Below, in pieces: positions 43,832-52,670 of a stretch of 64,000 bases of DNA (positions are counted from its first letter, which is position 1; every line of letters starts with the position of its first letter). A program made the position numbers and the translations under genes. Origin of the DNA: Victivallis sp. Marseille-Q1083 (GTDB lineage: Bacteria > Verrucomicrobiota > Lentisphaeria > Victivallales > Victivallaceae); the NCBI RefSeq assembly GCF_903645315.1, contig NZ_CAHJXL010000001.1, forward strand, positions 2,222,001 through 2,286,000, in the 5' to 3' direction. Under the pieces are notes generated by a model that saw only the letters and a program-made list of their open reading frames with translations, was not told where the DNA came from and ran no database searches.

Positions 43832-44443
43832 TTACTTCTTGTCCTCAGCCGGAGCCGCTTCCGCTTCCGCCGCGGCGGCCGGAGCTTCCTCTTCCGCACT
43901 CTGCGCCATCACGTGGAACACCGCCATCTCCGGATCGGAAACCGCCGTGATGCCTTCCGGCAGCACGATATCCTTGACTGCGATGGTATCGCCGATTTGC
44001 ATGCCGCTGACGTTGACTTCCAATTTTTCCGGCATATTCATCGCCGAACCGCTGACTTCGATGTGGTGCATCAACTGATCCAGCACACCGCCCCGGTTCG
44101 TTCCGGCCGCCACGCCCAGCGGATGGACCGCCAGCGTCGCATGGATCACCGCGTGGACGTCGACTTCCTGGAAATCGATGTGCACGACATAGCTCTTCAT
44201 GTAATTGATCTGCACTTCCTTGACCACCGCGGCGGTCTTCCGGTCGCCTTCGTTCAGAAACACGACGGAGAAGTCATGCTTGCTCAGCACTTCCCATTCG
44301 TTCTCCTTCAGAAAGATCGCCCGTCCTTCCTTGCCTTTGCTGTAAATAATGGCGGGGACCAGGCCCTTCTTCCGGGCCCGGCGCGAAGCATTCCTGCCGA
44401 ATTCGCTTCGTGCGGTCACCGCAATCTCGTGAACTGTGCTCAT
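43832..44443 (-). CDS. rplY: 50S ribosomal protein L25 (CTC family)
   Basis: A 203-residue bL25 of the longer CTC type, which binds 5S rRNA. The N-terminal domain has ARSEFGRNASRRARKKGLVP and AIIYSKGKEGR. The C-terminal TL5-like domain follows (HIEVSGSAMNMPEKLEVNVS, IAVKDIVLPEGITAVSDPE), with an Ala/Glu-rich tail. It sits between prs and pth in the standard order. Confidence 0.95.
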   Translation of the reverse strand: MSTVHEIAVTARSEFGRNASRRARKKGLVPAIIYSKGKEGRAIFLKENEWEVLSKHDFSVVFLNEGDRKTAAVVKEVQINYMKSYVVHIDFQEVDVHAVIHATLAVHPLGVAAGTNRGGVLDQLMHHIEVSGSAMNMPEKLEVNVSGMQIGDTIAVKDIVLPEGITAVSDPEMAVFHVMAQSAEEEAPAAAAEAEAAPAEDKK

Positions 44444-44525
44444 ACAGTCTTCCTTTTCTTGTTTATGATTGGTTCAATGTTTTTCACATTTCATTGGCAG
44501 CTATTTTTCCGGCCGTGGGGCCGCC

Positions 44526-45479
44526 TCAATCCTTGGTATAGAACAGCGACGAAACCGATTTGCCCTCGTGAATCCGTTGGATCGCCTCGCCGAGCAATGG
44601 CGCGACGCTGACGACTTTGACTTTGCCGCCGAGATCGTCGTCAAACGGCACCGCATCGGTGCAGATCAGTTGCTCGATCGCCGGCGTTTCCAGAATCCGC
44701 TTTTTGCCTTCCTCGCTGAGCATGCAATGCGAAATGGCGCAATACACTTTGGCCGCGCCGTTCTGCTTCAGCAAATTGGCCGCCGCGCAAAGCGTACCGG
44801 CGGTGGAAGTCAAATCGTCGGTGATCACGCAGACTTTGTCCTTGACTTCGCCGACCAGATGCGAACTGGCGACGCTGGTGGCGCTCAAACGGCGCTTGGC
44901 GACGATGGCGAAGCCGCCGTGGAGCATGTCGCAATAGTACATCGCCATCTTGGCGCTGCCGGAGTCCGGCGCGACGACGACCGGATCCGGACCGAGGATG
45001 GTCTTCAGATACGGCACCAGCGCCGGGCGGGCATAGAGATGATCCACCGGGATATCGAAAAATCCCTGGATCTGCTGGGAATGGAAATCCATCGAGAGAA
45101 CCCGGCTGGCGCCGGCAACCGTCAACAAATTGGCGACCAGCTTGGCGGTGATCGGCACTCTCGGCTTGTCTTTGCGGTCTTGGCGCGCATAGCCGAAAAA
45201 CGGCAGCACGGCGGTGATCCGGGCGGCGGAAGCGCGTTTCGCCGCGTCGATCATGATCAGCAATTCCATCAGATTCTCATTCGGCGGCGAACAGGTCGGC
45301 TGAATGATGAAGACATCGGCGAGCCGGACGTTTTCACCGAACTGCACGAAAATCTCGCCATCAGGAAATTTGGTCAGATTGACTTTGCCGAGCGAAATGC
45401 CCAGGTAATCGGCAATCGCCTGCGACAACGCCGGATTGGCCGATCCGGAGTAGACGCAAATGTGTGTTGCTGCTTCCAT
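44526..45479 (-). CDS. prs: Ribose-phosphate pyrophosphokinase
   Basis: A 317-residue enzyme that makes PRPP from ribose 5-phosphate and ATP. The N-terminus has YSGSANPALSQAIADYLG and PDGEIFVQ. YARQDRKDKPR is the ATP-binding flexible loop region, and the PRPP-binding loop appears as VITDDLTSTAGTL. It is the first gene of the long minus-strand core run. A weak promoter lies in the upstream gap. Confidence 0.96.
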   Translation of the reverse strand: MEAATHICVYSGSANPALSQAIADYLGISLGKVNLTKFPDGEIFVQFGENVRLADVFIIQPTCSPPNENLMELLIMIDAAKRASAARITAVLPFFGYARQDRKDKPRVPITAKLVANLLTVAGASRVLSMDFHSQQIQGFFDIPVDHLYARPALVPYLKTILGPDPVVVAPDSGSAKMAMYYCDMLHGGFAIVAKRRLSATSVASSHLVGEVKDKVCVITDDLTSTAGTLCAAANLLKQNGAAKVYCAISHCMLSEEGKKRILETPAIEQLICTDAVPFDDDLGGKVKVVSVAPLLGEAIQRIHEGKSVSSLFYTKD

Positions 45480-45859
45480 TTTCTCTCTGTTGGTTTCAAG
45501 TTTTTAAGTGAAACCCGCCGCAACACTTTCCGGCAACGCCATCGTCCGGCTCCGGATTCGACCGGAACCGCCGTCGGCGATGCCTTGAAAACCTTGCGGG
45601 TCGCCGACCGGTCGGACGGCTGTGATCACTGCGCCAAACCGCGATGATCAAGGTTTCATTCGATCAATAAACAAATTGTCTTAAAACTCTTAAAAATACT
45701 CTCGATTCGGTTTTTTGCAAATTTTTCCGGGCCATTTTTTCATAAAATAAGTGTACAAATCCAATTTAACAGCTATATTAGATGACGCAAGCCGCCGGCT
45801 GCTGCTTTCGGGCCGCCGCCGGCAGAACCATATGTCATATAAATAACAGTACCGAAGTT
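45480..45859. other. Divergent intergenic region between prs and panD
   Basis: 380 bases without a gene. It holds a perfect 12-bp palindrome CCGACCGGTCGG (45604-45615) in the GC-rich prs-side half, and an AT-rich panD-side half. A weak minus-strand promoter candidate for prs is TTGCAA (45715-45720) with TATTTT (45693-45698), 16 bases apart. For panD there is only a TATATT near 45773-45778 with no clear -35 box. Confidence 0.4.
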
Positions 45860-46231
45860 ATGCAGAAAATCATGTTGTCGGGCAAAATCCACACCGCGCG
45901 GCTGACCGCCTGCGAGCTGGATTATGAAGGCAGTCTTGAAATTGATCCGCTGCTGCTGGCGGAAGCCAATATCCTGCCCTATGAAAAAATCCTGGTCGTC
46001 AACCGCAACAACGGTGAACGGCTGGAAACTTACGCCATTCCCGGTCCGCCGGGCAGCCGGCGTTTTTGTTTGAACGGGCCGGCCGCCCACAAGGGCGCGG
46101 TCGGCGATGTCGTCACCATCATGGCTTTTTCGGTTTGTACGCCGGAAGAAGCCAGGGCGCTCAAGCCGCGGGTGATCATTTTGAATGACAAGAATGAGAT
46201 CATCGAGCGCAAAGGCAATCTCAATTCGTAA
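45860..46231 (+). CDS. panD: Aspartate 1-decarboxylase
   Basis: A 123-residue pyruvoyl enzyme that makes beta-alanine for pantothenate and CoA. The proenzyme self-cleaves between Gly24 and Ser25, in DYEGSLEID, exactly the family position. MLSGKIHTARLTACELDY before it, YEKILVVNRNNGERLETYAI after it and NGPAAHKGAVGDVV with the conserved Ala-Ala segment confirm it. The start at 45860 is chosen by alignment; an ATG at 45872 is possible. The next gene, 12 bases downstream, is a small pilin-like protein. Confidence 0.96.
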   Translation: MQKIMLSGKIHTARLTACELDYEGSLEIDPLLLAEANILPYEKILVVNRNNGERLETYAIPGPPGSRRFCLNGPAAHKGAVGDVVTIMAFSVCTPEEARALKPRVIILNDKNEIIERKGNLNS

Positions 46232-46243
46232 AGGAGCCGACGC

Positions 46244-46543
46244 ATGTGCCGTAAGTCCAATCCCCAATCCGGTCTGGCCGTTCTCGAGTACATCATCATC
46301 ATCCTGGCGGTGATCGCCGTCGCTTTCGTGTTGCTGGCCTGGCTCGGGCCGCAGTTGCGTTCCGGCGCCAATCTGGCGGCCGATGCCGCGATGCCGGCGG
46401 CGGAAACGACGGTCCGCAAACCGGTGCCGACCCCGCCGGCCGCCGCCGAACCGGCTGAAGCCGAAAAAGCTGCGGAAGTTGCGGCGGACAAACCGGCGGA
46501 TATCACGCCGCCGGCCGGACCGGCATCGGAAGCTGCGCAATAA
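46244..46543 (+). CDS. Flp-type small pilin-like membrane protein
   Basis: A 99-residue protein. SGLAVLEYIIIILAVIAVAF fits the class IVb (Flp) prepilin processing pattern G-x4-E-Y: Gly at -1, Glu at +5, Tyr at +6, followed by a hydrophobic helix. The rest (residues 45-99) is a low-complexity Ala/Pro/Glu tail, unlike short typical Flp pilins. AAGGAG 9 bases before the ATG is a good start signal. It follows panD by 12 bases and is closed by a terminator. It could equally be a plain single-span protein with a chance motif. Confidence 0.65.
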   Translation: MCRKSNPQSGLAVLEYIIIILAVIAVAFVLLAWLGPQLRSGANLAADAAMPAAETTVRKPVPTPPAAAEPAEAEKAAEVAADKPADITPPAGPASEAAQ

Positions 46544-46574
46544 ACTGCCGCATTGTTTGACATTTTTTACAAAA

Positions 46575-46609
46575 AAAACTCACTTTTTATGCGTTAAAGT
46601 GAGTTTTTT
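46575..46609 (+). terminator. Strong Rho-independent terminator after panD and the pilin-like gene
   Basis: AAAACTCACTTT (46575-46586) pairs with AAAGTGAGTTTT (46596-46607), a perfect 12-bp stem with a 9-base loop. A-rich on one side and T-rich on the other, it works in either orientation. Confidence 0.9.
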
Positions 46610-46665
46610 CATATCTTATGTGATATAATTCCATTAGCAACGCTTTAATAATGGGAGATTTCATT

Positions 46666-47952
46666 ATGGCTCGAACAATCTTACAACCGGTCAGAAGCTA
46701 TTGGGAATTTTTCCGACGGGCGGGAGCCACCTTGCGAACGCATTGGCTGAAAGCATTCTTTTTTATGTTGTTCAGCGTTTTTATTTTCGGTTTGGCCTTT
46801 TCTGTATTCTGGAATCCCTTTTTTCATGGCAAATGGTTCGGCGGCGGCTTCTGGACGCTGGTCTCTCCTCTGTTGACGGTTGGCTTTTATCGTTTTTTCA
46901 TCTGCCTGGACCGCGATCAGCCGGCTGGAGCCGGCAGTTTATTTTTCGGGTTCCGCCGGATCGGCACCATCCTGGGGGCTACTCTGCTTATCGGATTGAT
47001 TGTGGTTATCGGCTTTATTCTGTTCATCATTCCGGGGATTGTCTTCGGCTTGAATTATGCGATGACCTTTTGCATCCTTGCCGACGACAAACCGATGACT
47101 GTTCTTCAGGCCATGCGCAAAAGCAAAGAGATGATGTACGGGCACCGCTGGCAGTTGATCGTATTAAGTGCGTTTCTGCTGTTTATTCTCCTGCTGTTTA
47201 TTTTCCTGATGGCAGCCGGACTGATCCTGTTTGGGATTCTGCAGATGATTTCACTTTTTGTCTTGTTCTTCATACTGTTCTTCCTGGGAAGCATGTTGTT
47301 CTTTTATGCTTTTTCGGGGATGCTTTATGTTTCGTTCTATCATGCGATCCGGCCGGATGACCACAATCAGCCCGACGACGTTCCCTATCGCGGTATGAGA
47401 ATCTTTCCGACGGTGCTGCTTTGCCTTTTGACCTTTCTGGTCGGCACAGCGCAACGGCTTGGGGTCGACGATTCTTCCGGGGTGACGAGCGTGCAGCAGT
47501 TGCGGAATGCCGAACTGGCTCGAATCAGAGACGTCATCCAGAAAGAATCATCCACTCTCCACCGTTATCCCACCGAAGCGGAATTAACCGCCTTATTCGG
47601 TCAAAACTGGCAGACCTACGATGTCACGCTGCTGCTGAGCGAACAAATTGTCTATCTGGGGGATTTAATTCCGGAAGATGCCCCGGGCGTCGCCCAAAAT
47701 GCTCCCCTGCTGATCAGTTACCGAAAAATCGGCGATAAAACTCTGTTGCTGGTATTTCCCAGCGGCGGAAGGATGAGCCAATATGAATTTTCCAATGGCG
47801 GCCCCGCAGCGGTCGTCGACTGTTTGGAATATGATTTCCAGTGCACGCCGGCGATGCTCCAACGGGTTCGCGAGCAGTTGACGGGAGCTGCTGCTGCCGG
47901 CGTACCGGCCGTTCCGCCGCCATCTGAGCAGCCGGAGGAAAAGGCGCAATGA
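46666..47952 (+). CDS. Multi-span membrane protein with soluble C-terminal domain
   Basis: A 428-residue protein. Residues about 25-265 hold roughly six hydrophobic helices, including FFFMLFSVFIFGLAFSVFW, IGLIVVIGFILFIIPGIVFG and LILFGILQMISLFVLFFILF. The layout, with a GxxF-type cytoplasmic loop (AMRKSKEMMYGHRW), recalls the DUF975 type of membrane proteins. The C-terminal 140 residues are soluble and include LHRYPTEAELTALFG. The start is ATG 46666 with GGGAG 7 bases upstream. Its stop codon overlaps the start of the double PilT gene by ATGA, suggesting that the two products work together. The function is unknown. Confidence 0.75.
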   Translation: MARTILQPVRSYWEFFRRAGATLRTHWLKAFFFMLFSVFIFGLAFSVFWNPFFHGKWFGGGFWTLVSPLLTVGFYRFFICLDRDQPAGAGSLFFGFRRIGTILGATLLIGLIVVIGFILFIIPGIVFGLNYAMTFCILADDKPMTVLQAMRKSKEMMYGHRWQLIVLSAFLLFILLLFIFLMAAGLILFGILQMISLFVLFFILFFLGSMLFFYAFSGMLYVSFYHAIRPDDHNQPDDVPYRGMRIFPTVLLCLLTFLVGTAQRLGVDDSSGVTSVQQLRNAELARIRDVIQKESSTLHRYPTEAELTALFGQNWQTYDVTLLLSEQIVYLGDLIPEDAPGVAQNAPLLISYRKIGDKTLLLVFPSGGRMSQYEFSNGGPAAVVDCLEYDFQCTPAMLQRVREQLTGAAAAGVPAVPPPSEQPEEKAQ

Positions 47953-50153
47953 ATATTCAGGAAGCTTTGATTTTCACGCTGGACCGCGGTGCTTCGGATT
48001 TGTTCATCACCGGCGGCAAACGGCCGTATGTCCGCCAGTTCGGCACGTTGCGCCCGATTGCCGAGCATCCGGTCGCCCCGGCGGAACTGGACGCTTTCCG
48101 CCGGCAGGTGCTCAGCCGGGAGGCGGAAGCGGAATTCCAGCGGACCGGCGGCGCCGACGCCGCCTGTGAGATTGACGAGCAGCATCGTTACCGGTTGAAT
48201 TTCCTGACCGCCCAGGGGCAGCCCGGGTTGGTCGCCCGGCCGCTGCGCAGCGGCGACGGCCTTTATTTCGACCAACTGCATCTGCCGGCGGCGGTGCTGG
48301 AAAAACTGGCGGCGGCGCCGCGCGGCCTGATCCTGGTTTGCGGTTCCGCCGGCAGCGGCAAGTCGACGACGTTGAGTGCGCTGGTCAATTATATCAACGA
48401 CCATTTCGAGCGCCATATCGTCATGATCGAAGATCCGATCGAATATCTTCACCACGACAAGACCAGCTTGATCACCCAGCGGGAGGTCAATACCGACACC
48501 AGCAGCTTCAGTGAGGCGCTGAAGCATGTCGTCCGTGAAAGTCCCGATGTCATCGTCATCGGTGAAATGCGCGACATGGCGACGATGCAGACCGCCATCT
48601 CGGCGGCGTTGACCGGCCACCTGGTGATCAGCACCATCCACACGGCAGACACGTCGTTGGCGATTGAGCGGATCATCAACTATTTTCCGGAACAGTTGCG
48701 GCAGATGGTTGCCGAAGATATCGCGCTGGCGCTGCAGGGCGTCCTGGCGCAGCGGCTGATTCCGTGCGCCGACGGCAGCGGCATGATTCCGGCGGTGGAG
48801 ATTCTGCTCGGCACGCCGCTGGTGCGCCACCTGATCGCCCGGCGGGAATTCAACGATCTCGACGAGGCGCTGAAACGCGGCAAAGAGTCCGGCATGATCA
48901 CCTTCAACCGGGCGATTTTCGAATTGGTCCGAGGCCGGCAGATCGCCTTGAACGAGGCGCTGCGCTTCGTGACCAACCGGGAGGAGTTCGAACTGCTGCA
49001 GCGCGGCATGGAGAGCGGCAACGACTCTTTCCGTCACAACTTCGAGGCGACGGAATTCGAAACGGCCGAACTGGATATGAAACAGCTGCTGAAAGCGGCG
49101 GTCGGCAACGGCGCCAGCGATCTGCTGCTGACGGTCGGCTCCCAGCCGATGCTGCGGGTCAACAGTTTCCTGCTGCCGCTGGATACCAACGTATTGCGCC
49201 CCTATGAAACCCAGCAGTTGCTGTACAGCATTCTGTCGCCGCGCCAGCGGGCGGAGTTCGAAGAACGGCGGGAAATCGATTTCGCGCTGACCATCAAACT
49301 GAAATCCAGCCGGGCTCCGGCCGACGCGCCGGCCGAGGCGTATCGCTTCCGGATCAACGGCTTTTTCCAGCGCGGCCATGTCGGGGCGGCGCTCCGGGTG
49401 ATTCCCCGCCGGATTCCGACGCCGGAAGACCTGCTGATTCCCGCCTCGGTGGTCCGTTTCTGCGACAAGAAGAGCGGGCTGGTGCTGGTCACCGGCCCGA
49501 CCGGCCACGGCAAGACCACGACGCTGGCCAGCCTCGTCGACTGCATCAATCATAAATATTCCTACCACATCGTCACCGTCGAAGATCCGATCGAATATGT
49601 CCATACCCACGACAAATCGATCATCGAGCAGCGCGAGCTGCACGCCGACACGCTCAGCTTCGCCAACGCGCTCAAATACGTGCTGCGCCAGGACCCGGAT
49701 GTCATCATGGTCGGCGAAATGCGCGACGCCGAAACGATGGCGGCGGCGATCACTGCGGCGGAAACCGGCCATCTGGTGTTTGCCACGCTGCATACCAGCA
49801 ATGCGCCGCAGAGCATCGACCGGATCGTCGATTCCTTTCCGCCGCATCAGCAGCCGCAAATCCGTATTCAGTTGGCCGGCACGCTGCTGGGGGTGATCGC
49901 CCAGCGGCTGATTCCGCGGCAGGACGGCAATGGCCGGGTCGCCGCTTTCGAAGTGATGGTCGGCACGCCGCCGATTGCCGCATTGATCCGCGACGGCAAG
50001 ACCAGCCAGTTGGCTTCCATTCTGGAAACCAGCTTCAAGGACGGCATGATCACGATGGACAAAGCGTTGGATGAACTTTACGGCAAAGCGTTGATTAGCC
50101 GTGCCGACTACGACAGTCTGCGCCGGATTTACCGAACCGTCAAGGAGTATTGA
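47949..50153 (+). CDS. Tandem double PilT/PilU-type retraction ATPase (fusion)
   Basis: A 734-residue protein made of two complete PilT-like units. Unit 1 (about 1-365) starts LDRGASDLFITGGKRPYVRQ and has Walker A GSAGSGKST (132-140), Walker B VIVIGEMRD (201-209) and a His box TGHLVISTIHTADTS. Unit 2 (about 370-734) starts AVGNGASDLLLTVGSQPMLR and has Walker A GPTGHGKTT (516-524), Walker B VIMVGEMRD near 586-594 and TGHLVFATLHTSN. Both keep the N-terminal PAS-like domain and the catalytic motifs. Ordinary PilT or PilU proteins have one unit of about 340-380 residues. It starts inside the stop of the upstream membrane-protein gene. Pilus or pseudopilus retraction is the family role. Confidence 0.93.
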   Translation: MNIQEALIFTLDRGASDLFITGGKRPYVRQFGTLRPIAEHPVAPAELDAFRRQVLSREAEAEFQRTGGADAACEIDEQHRYRLNFLTAQGQPGLVARPLRSGDGLYFDQLHLPAAVLEKLAAAPRGLILVCGSAGSGKSTTLSALVNYINDHFERHIVMIEDPIEYLHHDKTSLITQREVNTDTSSFSEALKHVVRESPDVIVIGEMRDMATMQTAISAALTGHLVISTIHTADTSLAIERIINYFPEQLRQMVAEDIALALQGVLAQRLIPCADGSGMIPAVEILLGTPLVRHLIARREFNDLDEALKRGKESGMITFNRAIFELVRGRQIALNEALRFVTNREEFELLQRGMESGNDSFRHNFEATEFETAELDMKQLLKAAVGNGASDLLLTVGSQPMLRVNSFLLPLDTNVLRPYETQQLLYSILSPRQRAEFEERREIDFALTIKLKSSRAPADAPAEAYRFRINGFFQRGHVGAALRVIPRRIPTPEDLLIPASVVRFCDKKSGLVLVTGPTGHGKTTTLASLVDCINHKYSYHIVTVEDPIEYVHTHDKSIIEQRELHADTLSFANALKYVLRQDPDVIMVGEMRDAETMAAAITAAETGHLVFATLHTSNAPQSIDRIVDSFPPHQQPQIRIQLAGTLLGVIAQRLIPRQDGNGRVAAFEVMVGTPPIAALIRDGKTSQLASILETSFKDGMITMDKALDELYGKALISRADYDSLRRIYRTVKEY

Positions 50154-50156
50154 ATC

Positions 50157-50645
50157 ATGTACCGCATCGGACAGGGGTATGATGTTCACCGGCTGGTTTC
50201 CGGCCGCAAATTGATTTTGTGCGGCGTGGAAATACCGCATGAATCCGGCTTGCTCGGCCACAGTGACGCCGATGTCGCCGCCCATGCGTTGATGGACGCG
50301 CTGCTGGGCGCGCTGGCGCTGGGCGACATCGGTAAATTTTTTCCGGACACCGATGAGCGTTACCGCGGCGCCGACAGTCTGCGTCTGCTGGCGGAGCTGT
50401 TGGCGCGGGAGCCGTTTGCGGCCTGGCAGATTGAAAATGTCGACCTTACCATCATGGCCCAGCGCCCCAAACTGGCCGGTTACATCGACGCGATGCGCCG
50501 GAAGCTGGCCGGGGTCATGCATCTGGCGCCGGACCGGGTGTCGGTCAAAGCGACGACGACGGAAAAACTCGGATTCTGCGGCCGCGAGGAAGGCATTGCC
50601 GCCAGTGCGGTTGCCTTGTTGCGGAGAAGGAGCGATCGCGACTGA
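50157..50645 (+). CDS. ispF: 2-C-methyl-D-erythritol 2,4-cyclodiphosphate synthase
   Basis: A 162-residue enzyme of the MEP isoprenoid pathway. GQGYDVHRL contains the zinc-binding Asp and His. [38 protein letters not shown] and the C-terminal [20 protein letters not shown] are all conserved. It starts 3 bases after the ATPase stop codon, and its stop overlaps the next start (TGATG), so all three are probably cotranscribed. Confidence 0.96.
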   Translation: MYRIGQGYDVHRLVSGRKLILCGVEIPHESGLLGHSDADVAAHALMDALLGALALGDIGKFFPDTDERYRGADSLRLLAELLAREPFAAWQIENVDLTIMAQRPKLAGYIDAMRRKLAGVMHLAPDRVSVKATTTEKLGFCGREEGIAASAVALLRRRSDRD

Positions 50646-51673
50646 TGGAAAAAATGGAACCGGCGGAGCTCATTTATCGGGATGGCAGAGTGGAAGCCGC
50701 GCTGGTGCCGGCCGGCCGGGAGGAGGCGGCCGCCGAACTGGAAAAGACGGACCCGGCCAATCACCGGCGGCAGTCGGCGGCGCTTGGCGATATCGTTTAT
50801 CTGCTGAAACGGCGCTTCCGCTCGGCCGGCGCGATTCGGCGGTCCTCGTTTGCCGGCCGGGAGCACACGATTGCGGTACTGAATACCCCGGTCCGGCCGG
50901 AGGTCATCAGGCGGGACGGCGCCGGCGCGCTGGTGCTTCACACGACGGAGTCGGTGATGCTGGTCAATTTGTGGTCGACGACCCAGTCGGTCTACCGGTT
51001 GCCGCTGGCGACGCTTCCGGTCAGGGTCGAAGCGGTCGGGGAATACGTTTTCATCGCCACTGCCGAACAGCTTGTCGTCTATACGCTGCCTCCGCGCCGT
51101 TTTCGATTCCTGGTTATGCTCCTGCTGTGGGGATATTATCGGGGCTGGCTGCCGGCCGGTGCCGTTCTGCGAAAAAAATTTTCCAATCGAACCGCCGGTC
51201 AGCGCAGATTGAATCCGGCTCAAACGTATGCCAAACCATTCTGGAGACTGTTCTGGATCAAATATGGCCTGCTGATCTATTTCGGCATGTTGGGCGTCGT
51301 TTTCGCCGTATATCTTCATACCGCCCGGCAGGTGACCGCTTCGCTGGCGTTCCAGCCGTACGTCCGGAACGTGGTGGAAAACCGTTTGCGGGGCACCTTC
51401 CGGACCGATGGCCGCCAACTGTTCATCACGCTCCGCAATCCCGGCGACGCGGCCGCCCAGACCCTGCTGCTGCCGCCGGACCGTTTCATCGCTCTGACCC
51501 CGCAGGCGATTGTTGCGCTGCCGCCGCCGGTGGACGCGGTGCAAACCGTTGAAATCGGGCCGGGCCGGACGATATCGTTCGTCTGCCCGCTGACCGAAAA
51601 AATTCCGGAGGATACCGAAAAACTGCTGCTCGACTTCGAGCACCAGGTCATTGCGCTGACCGCCGAATGGTAA
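50645..51673 (+). CDS. Unknown membrane protein
   Basis: A 342-residue protein with a soluble, basic first half, a weak hydrophobic stretch near 157-175 (FRFLVMLLLWGYYRGWLP) and a clear helix near 208-228 (YGLLIYFGMLGVVFAVYLHT). It ends in a C-terminal beta-rich domain. No family is recognised. The ATG overlaps the ispF stop codon. The topology suggests an N-terminal cytoplasmic and a C-terminal periplasmic domain. It converges on the permease gene with a 16-base gap. Confidence 0.65.
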   Translation: MEKMEPAELIYRDGRVEAALVPAGREEAAAELEKTDPANHRRQSAALGDIVYLLKRRFRSAGAIRRSSFAGREHTIAVLNTPVRPEVIRRDGAGALVLHTTESVMLVNLWSTTQSVYRLPLATLPVRVEAVGEYVFIATAEQLVVYTLPPRRFRFLVMLLLWGYYRGWLPAGAVLRKKFSNRTAGQRRLNPAQTYAKPFWRLFWIKYGLLIYFGMLGVVFAVYLHTARQVTASLAFQPYVRNVVENRLRGTFRTDGRQLFITLRNPGDAAAQTLLLPPDRFIALTPQAIVALPPPVDAVQTVEIGPGRTISFVCPLTEKIPEDTEKLLLDFEHQVIALTAEW

Positions 51674-51689
51674 GGCGGCCGGCTGGCGG

Positions 51690-52670
51690 TTACTGTCTGC
51701 CGCGCCGCAGCAGCCAGATGAAAAACGGTCCGCCCAGCAATGCGGTGATAACGCCGACCGGCAGTTCCTGGGCCGGATAGGCCAGCCGGGCCAGCGTATC
51801 GCAAAAGATCAGAAAAGCGCCGCCGCCCGCCATTCCGGCCGGAATCAGCAGACGGTGTTCGACGCCGAACAGACGGCGCAGGATGTGCGGCACGATCAAA
51901 CCGATAAAACCGATGATGCCGGCCATCGCCACCGTTACCGCCGCCAGCAGCGAAGCGGCCAGCAGCAGCAGGCAACTGGCCCGGCGCGGCGGCAGGCCGA
52001 AATTATGGGCCAACTCGCTGCCGAGCGTCAGCAGGTCGACCGCCCGTCCGTACCAGGTCAGCAGCGCGGCTAAAATGATTACGGTCGTTCCGCCGAACCA
52101 CAGCAGCGGCCAGTTGCCGCCCTGCAGATTGCCCAGCAGCCACCAGGTGATGCTGTTGAGTTCCCGCATGCCCAGCGTGCTGATGAAAAACATGATGCCG
52201 CTGGAGGCCAGCGAACTGACGATGACGCCGGCCAGCAGCGCGTTGTTGGAAAATTCCGGCGGTTCTCTGCCGGCAATCAGCCAGACGACCGCCAGCGCCA
52301 GCAGCGCCCCCCCCAGCGCCGCCGCCGGCAGCGCCCAGACCATCGTCAACGTCAGTCCGCTCCAGACCGCCGCCACCGCCGCCAGCCCGGCGCCGCCGGA
52401 CACTCCCAGAACGAACGGTTCGGCCAGCGGATTGCGCAACACCGCCTGGTAAATCAACCCGGCCACGCTCAAAGCGCCGCCGACGATGAAGGCCGTTAGC
52501 GTCCGGCACAGCCGCAATTTCAACAGGATCGGGGCCAGCGGATTGTCCCGGTCGAAGACGGCCAGCCCTCCGGAGCCCAAACTCAAGCCGGCCGCAAACG
52601 CGACGACCGTCAGGCCCGACAACACCAGACCGATCCGGAAATTGGTCGATTTCATGACTGATTCAACCAT
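51690..52670 (-). CDS. FecCD-type ABC transporter permease
   Basis: A 326-residue inner-membrane protein of the BtuC/FhuB/FecCD family, which moves iron-siderophores, haem or cobalamin. RLCRTLTAFIVGGALSVAGL, AVLRNPLAEPFVLGVSGGAG, GIIGFIGLIVPHILRRLFG (the EAA-like ATPase contact loop) and a helix-rich length of about 9-10 spans are typical. The ATG at 52670 overlaps the vWA gene stop; ATG 52655 is the alternative. No ATPase or binding-protein gene follows on this strand: the neighbour converges. Partners must be encoded elsewhere. Confidence 0.9.
   Translation of the reverse strand: MVESVMKSTNFRIGLVLSGLTVVAFAAGLSLGSGGLAVFDRDNPLAPILLKLRLCRTLTAFIVGGALSVAGLIYQAVLRNPLAEPFVLGVSGGAGLAAVAAVWSGLTLTMVWALPAAALGGALLALAVVWLIAGREPPEFSNNALLAGVIVSSLASSGIMFFISTLGMRELNSITWWLLGNLQGGNWPLLWFGGTTVIILAALLTWYGRAVDLLTLGSELAHNFGLPPRRASCLLLLAASLLAAVTVAMAGIIGFIGLIVPHILRRLFGVEHRLLIPAGMAGGGAFLIFCDTLARLAYPAQELPVGVITALLGGPFFIWLLRRGRQ

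Noticed and set aside
47718-50522. 934-codon open frame antisense to the double PilT gene
   Set aside because: It covers the tandem ATPase on the other strand and shows low-complexity composition typical of shadow frames.
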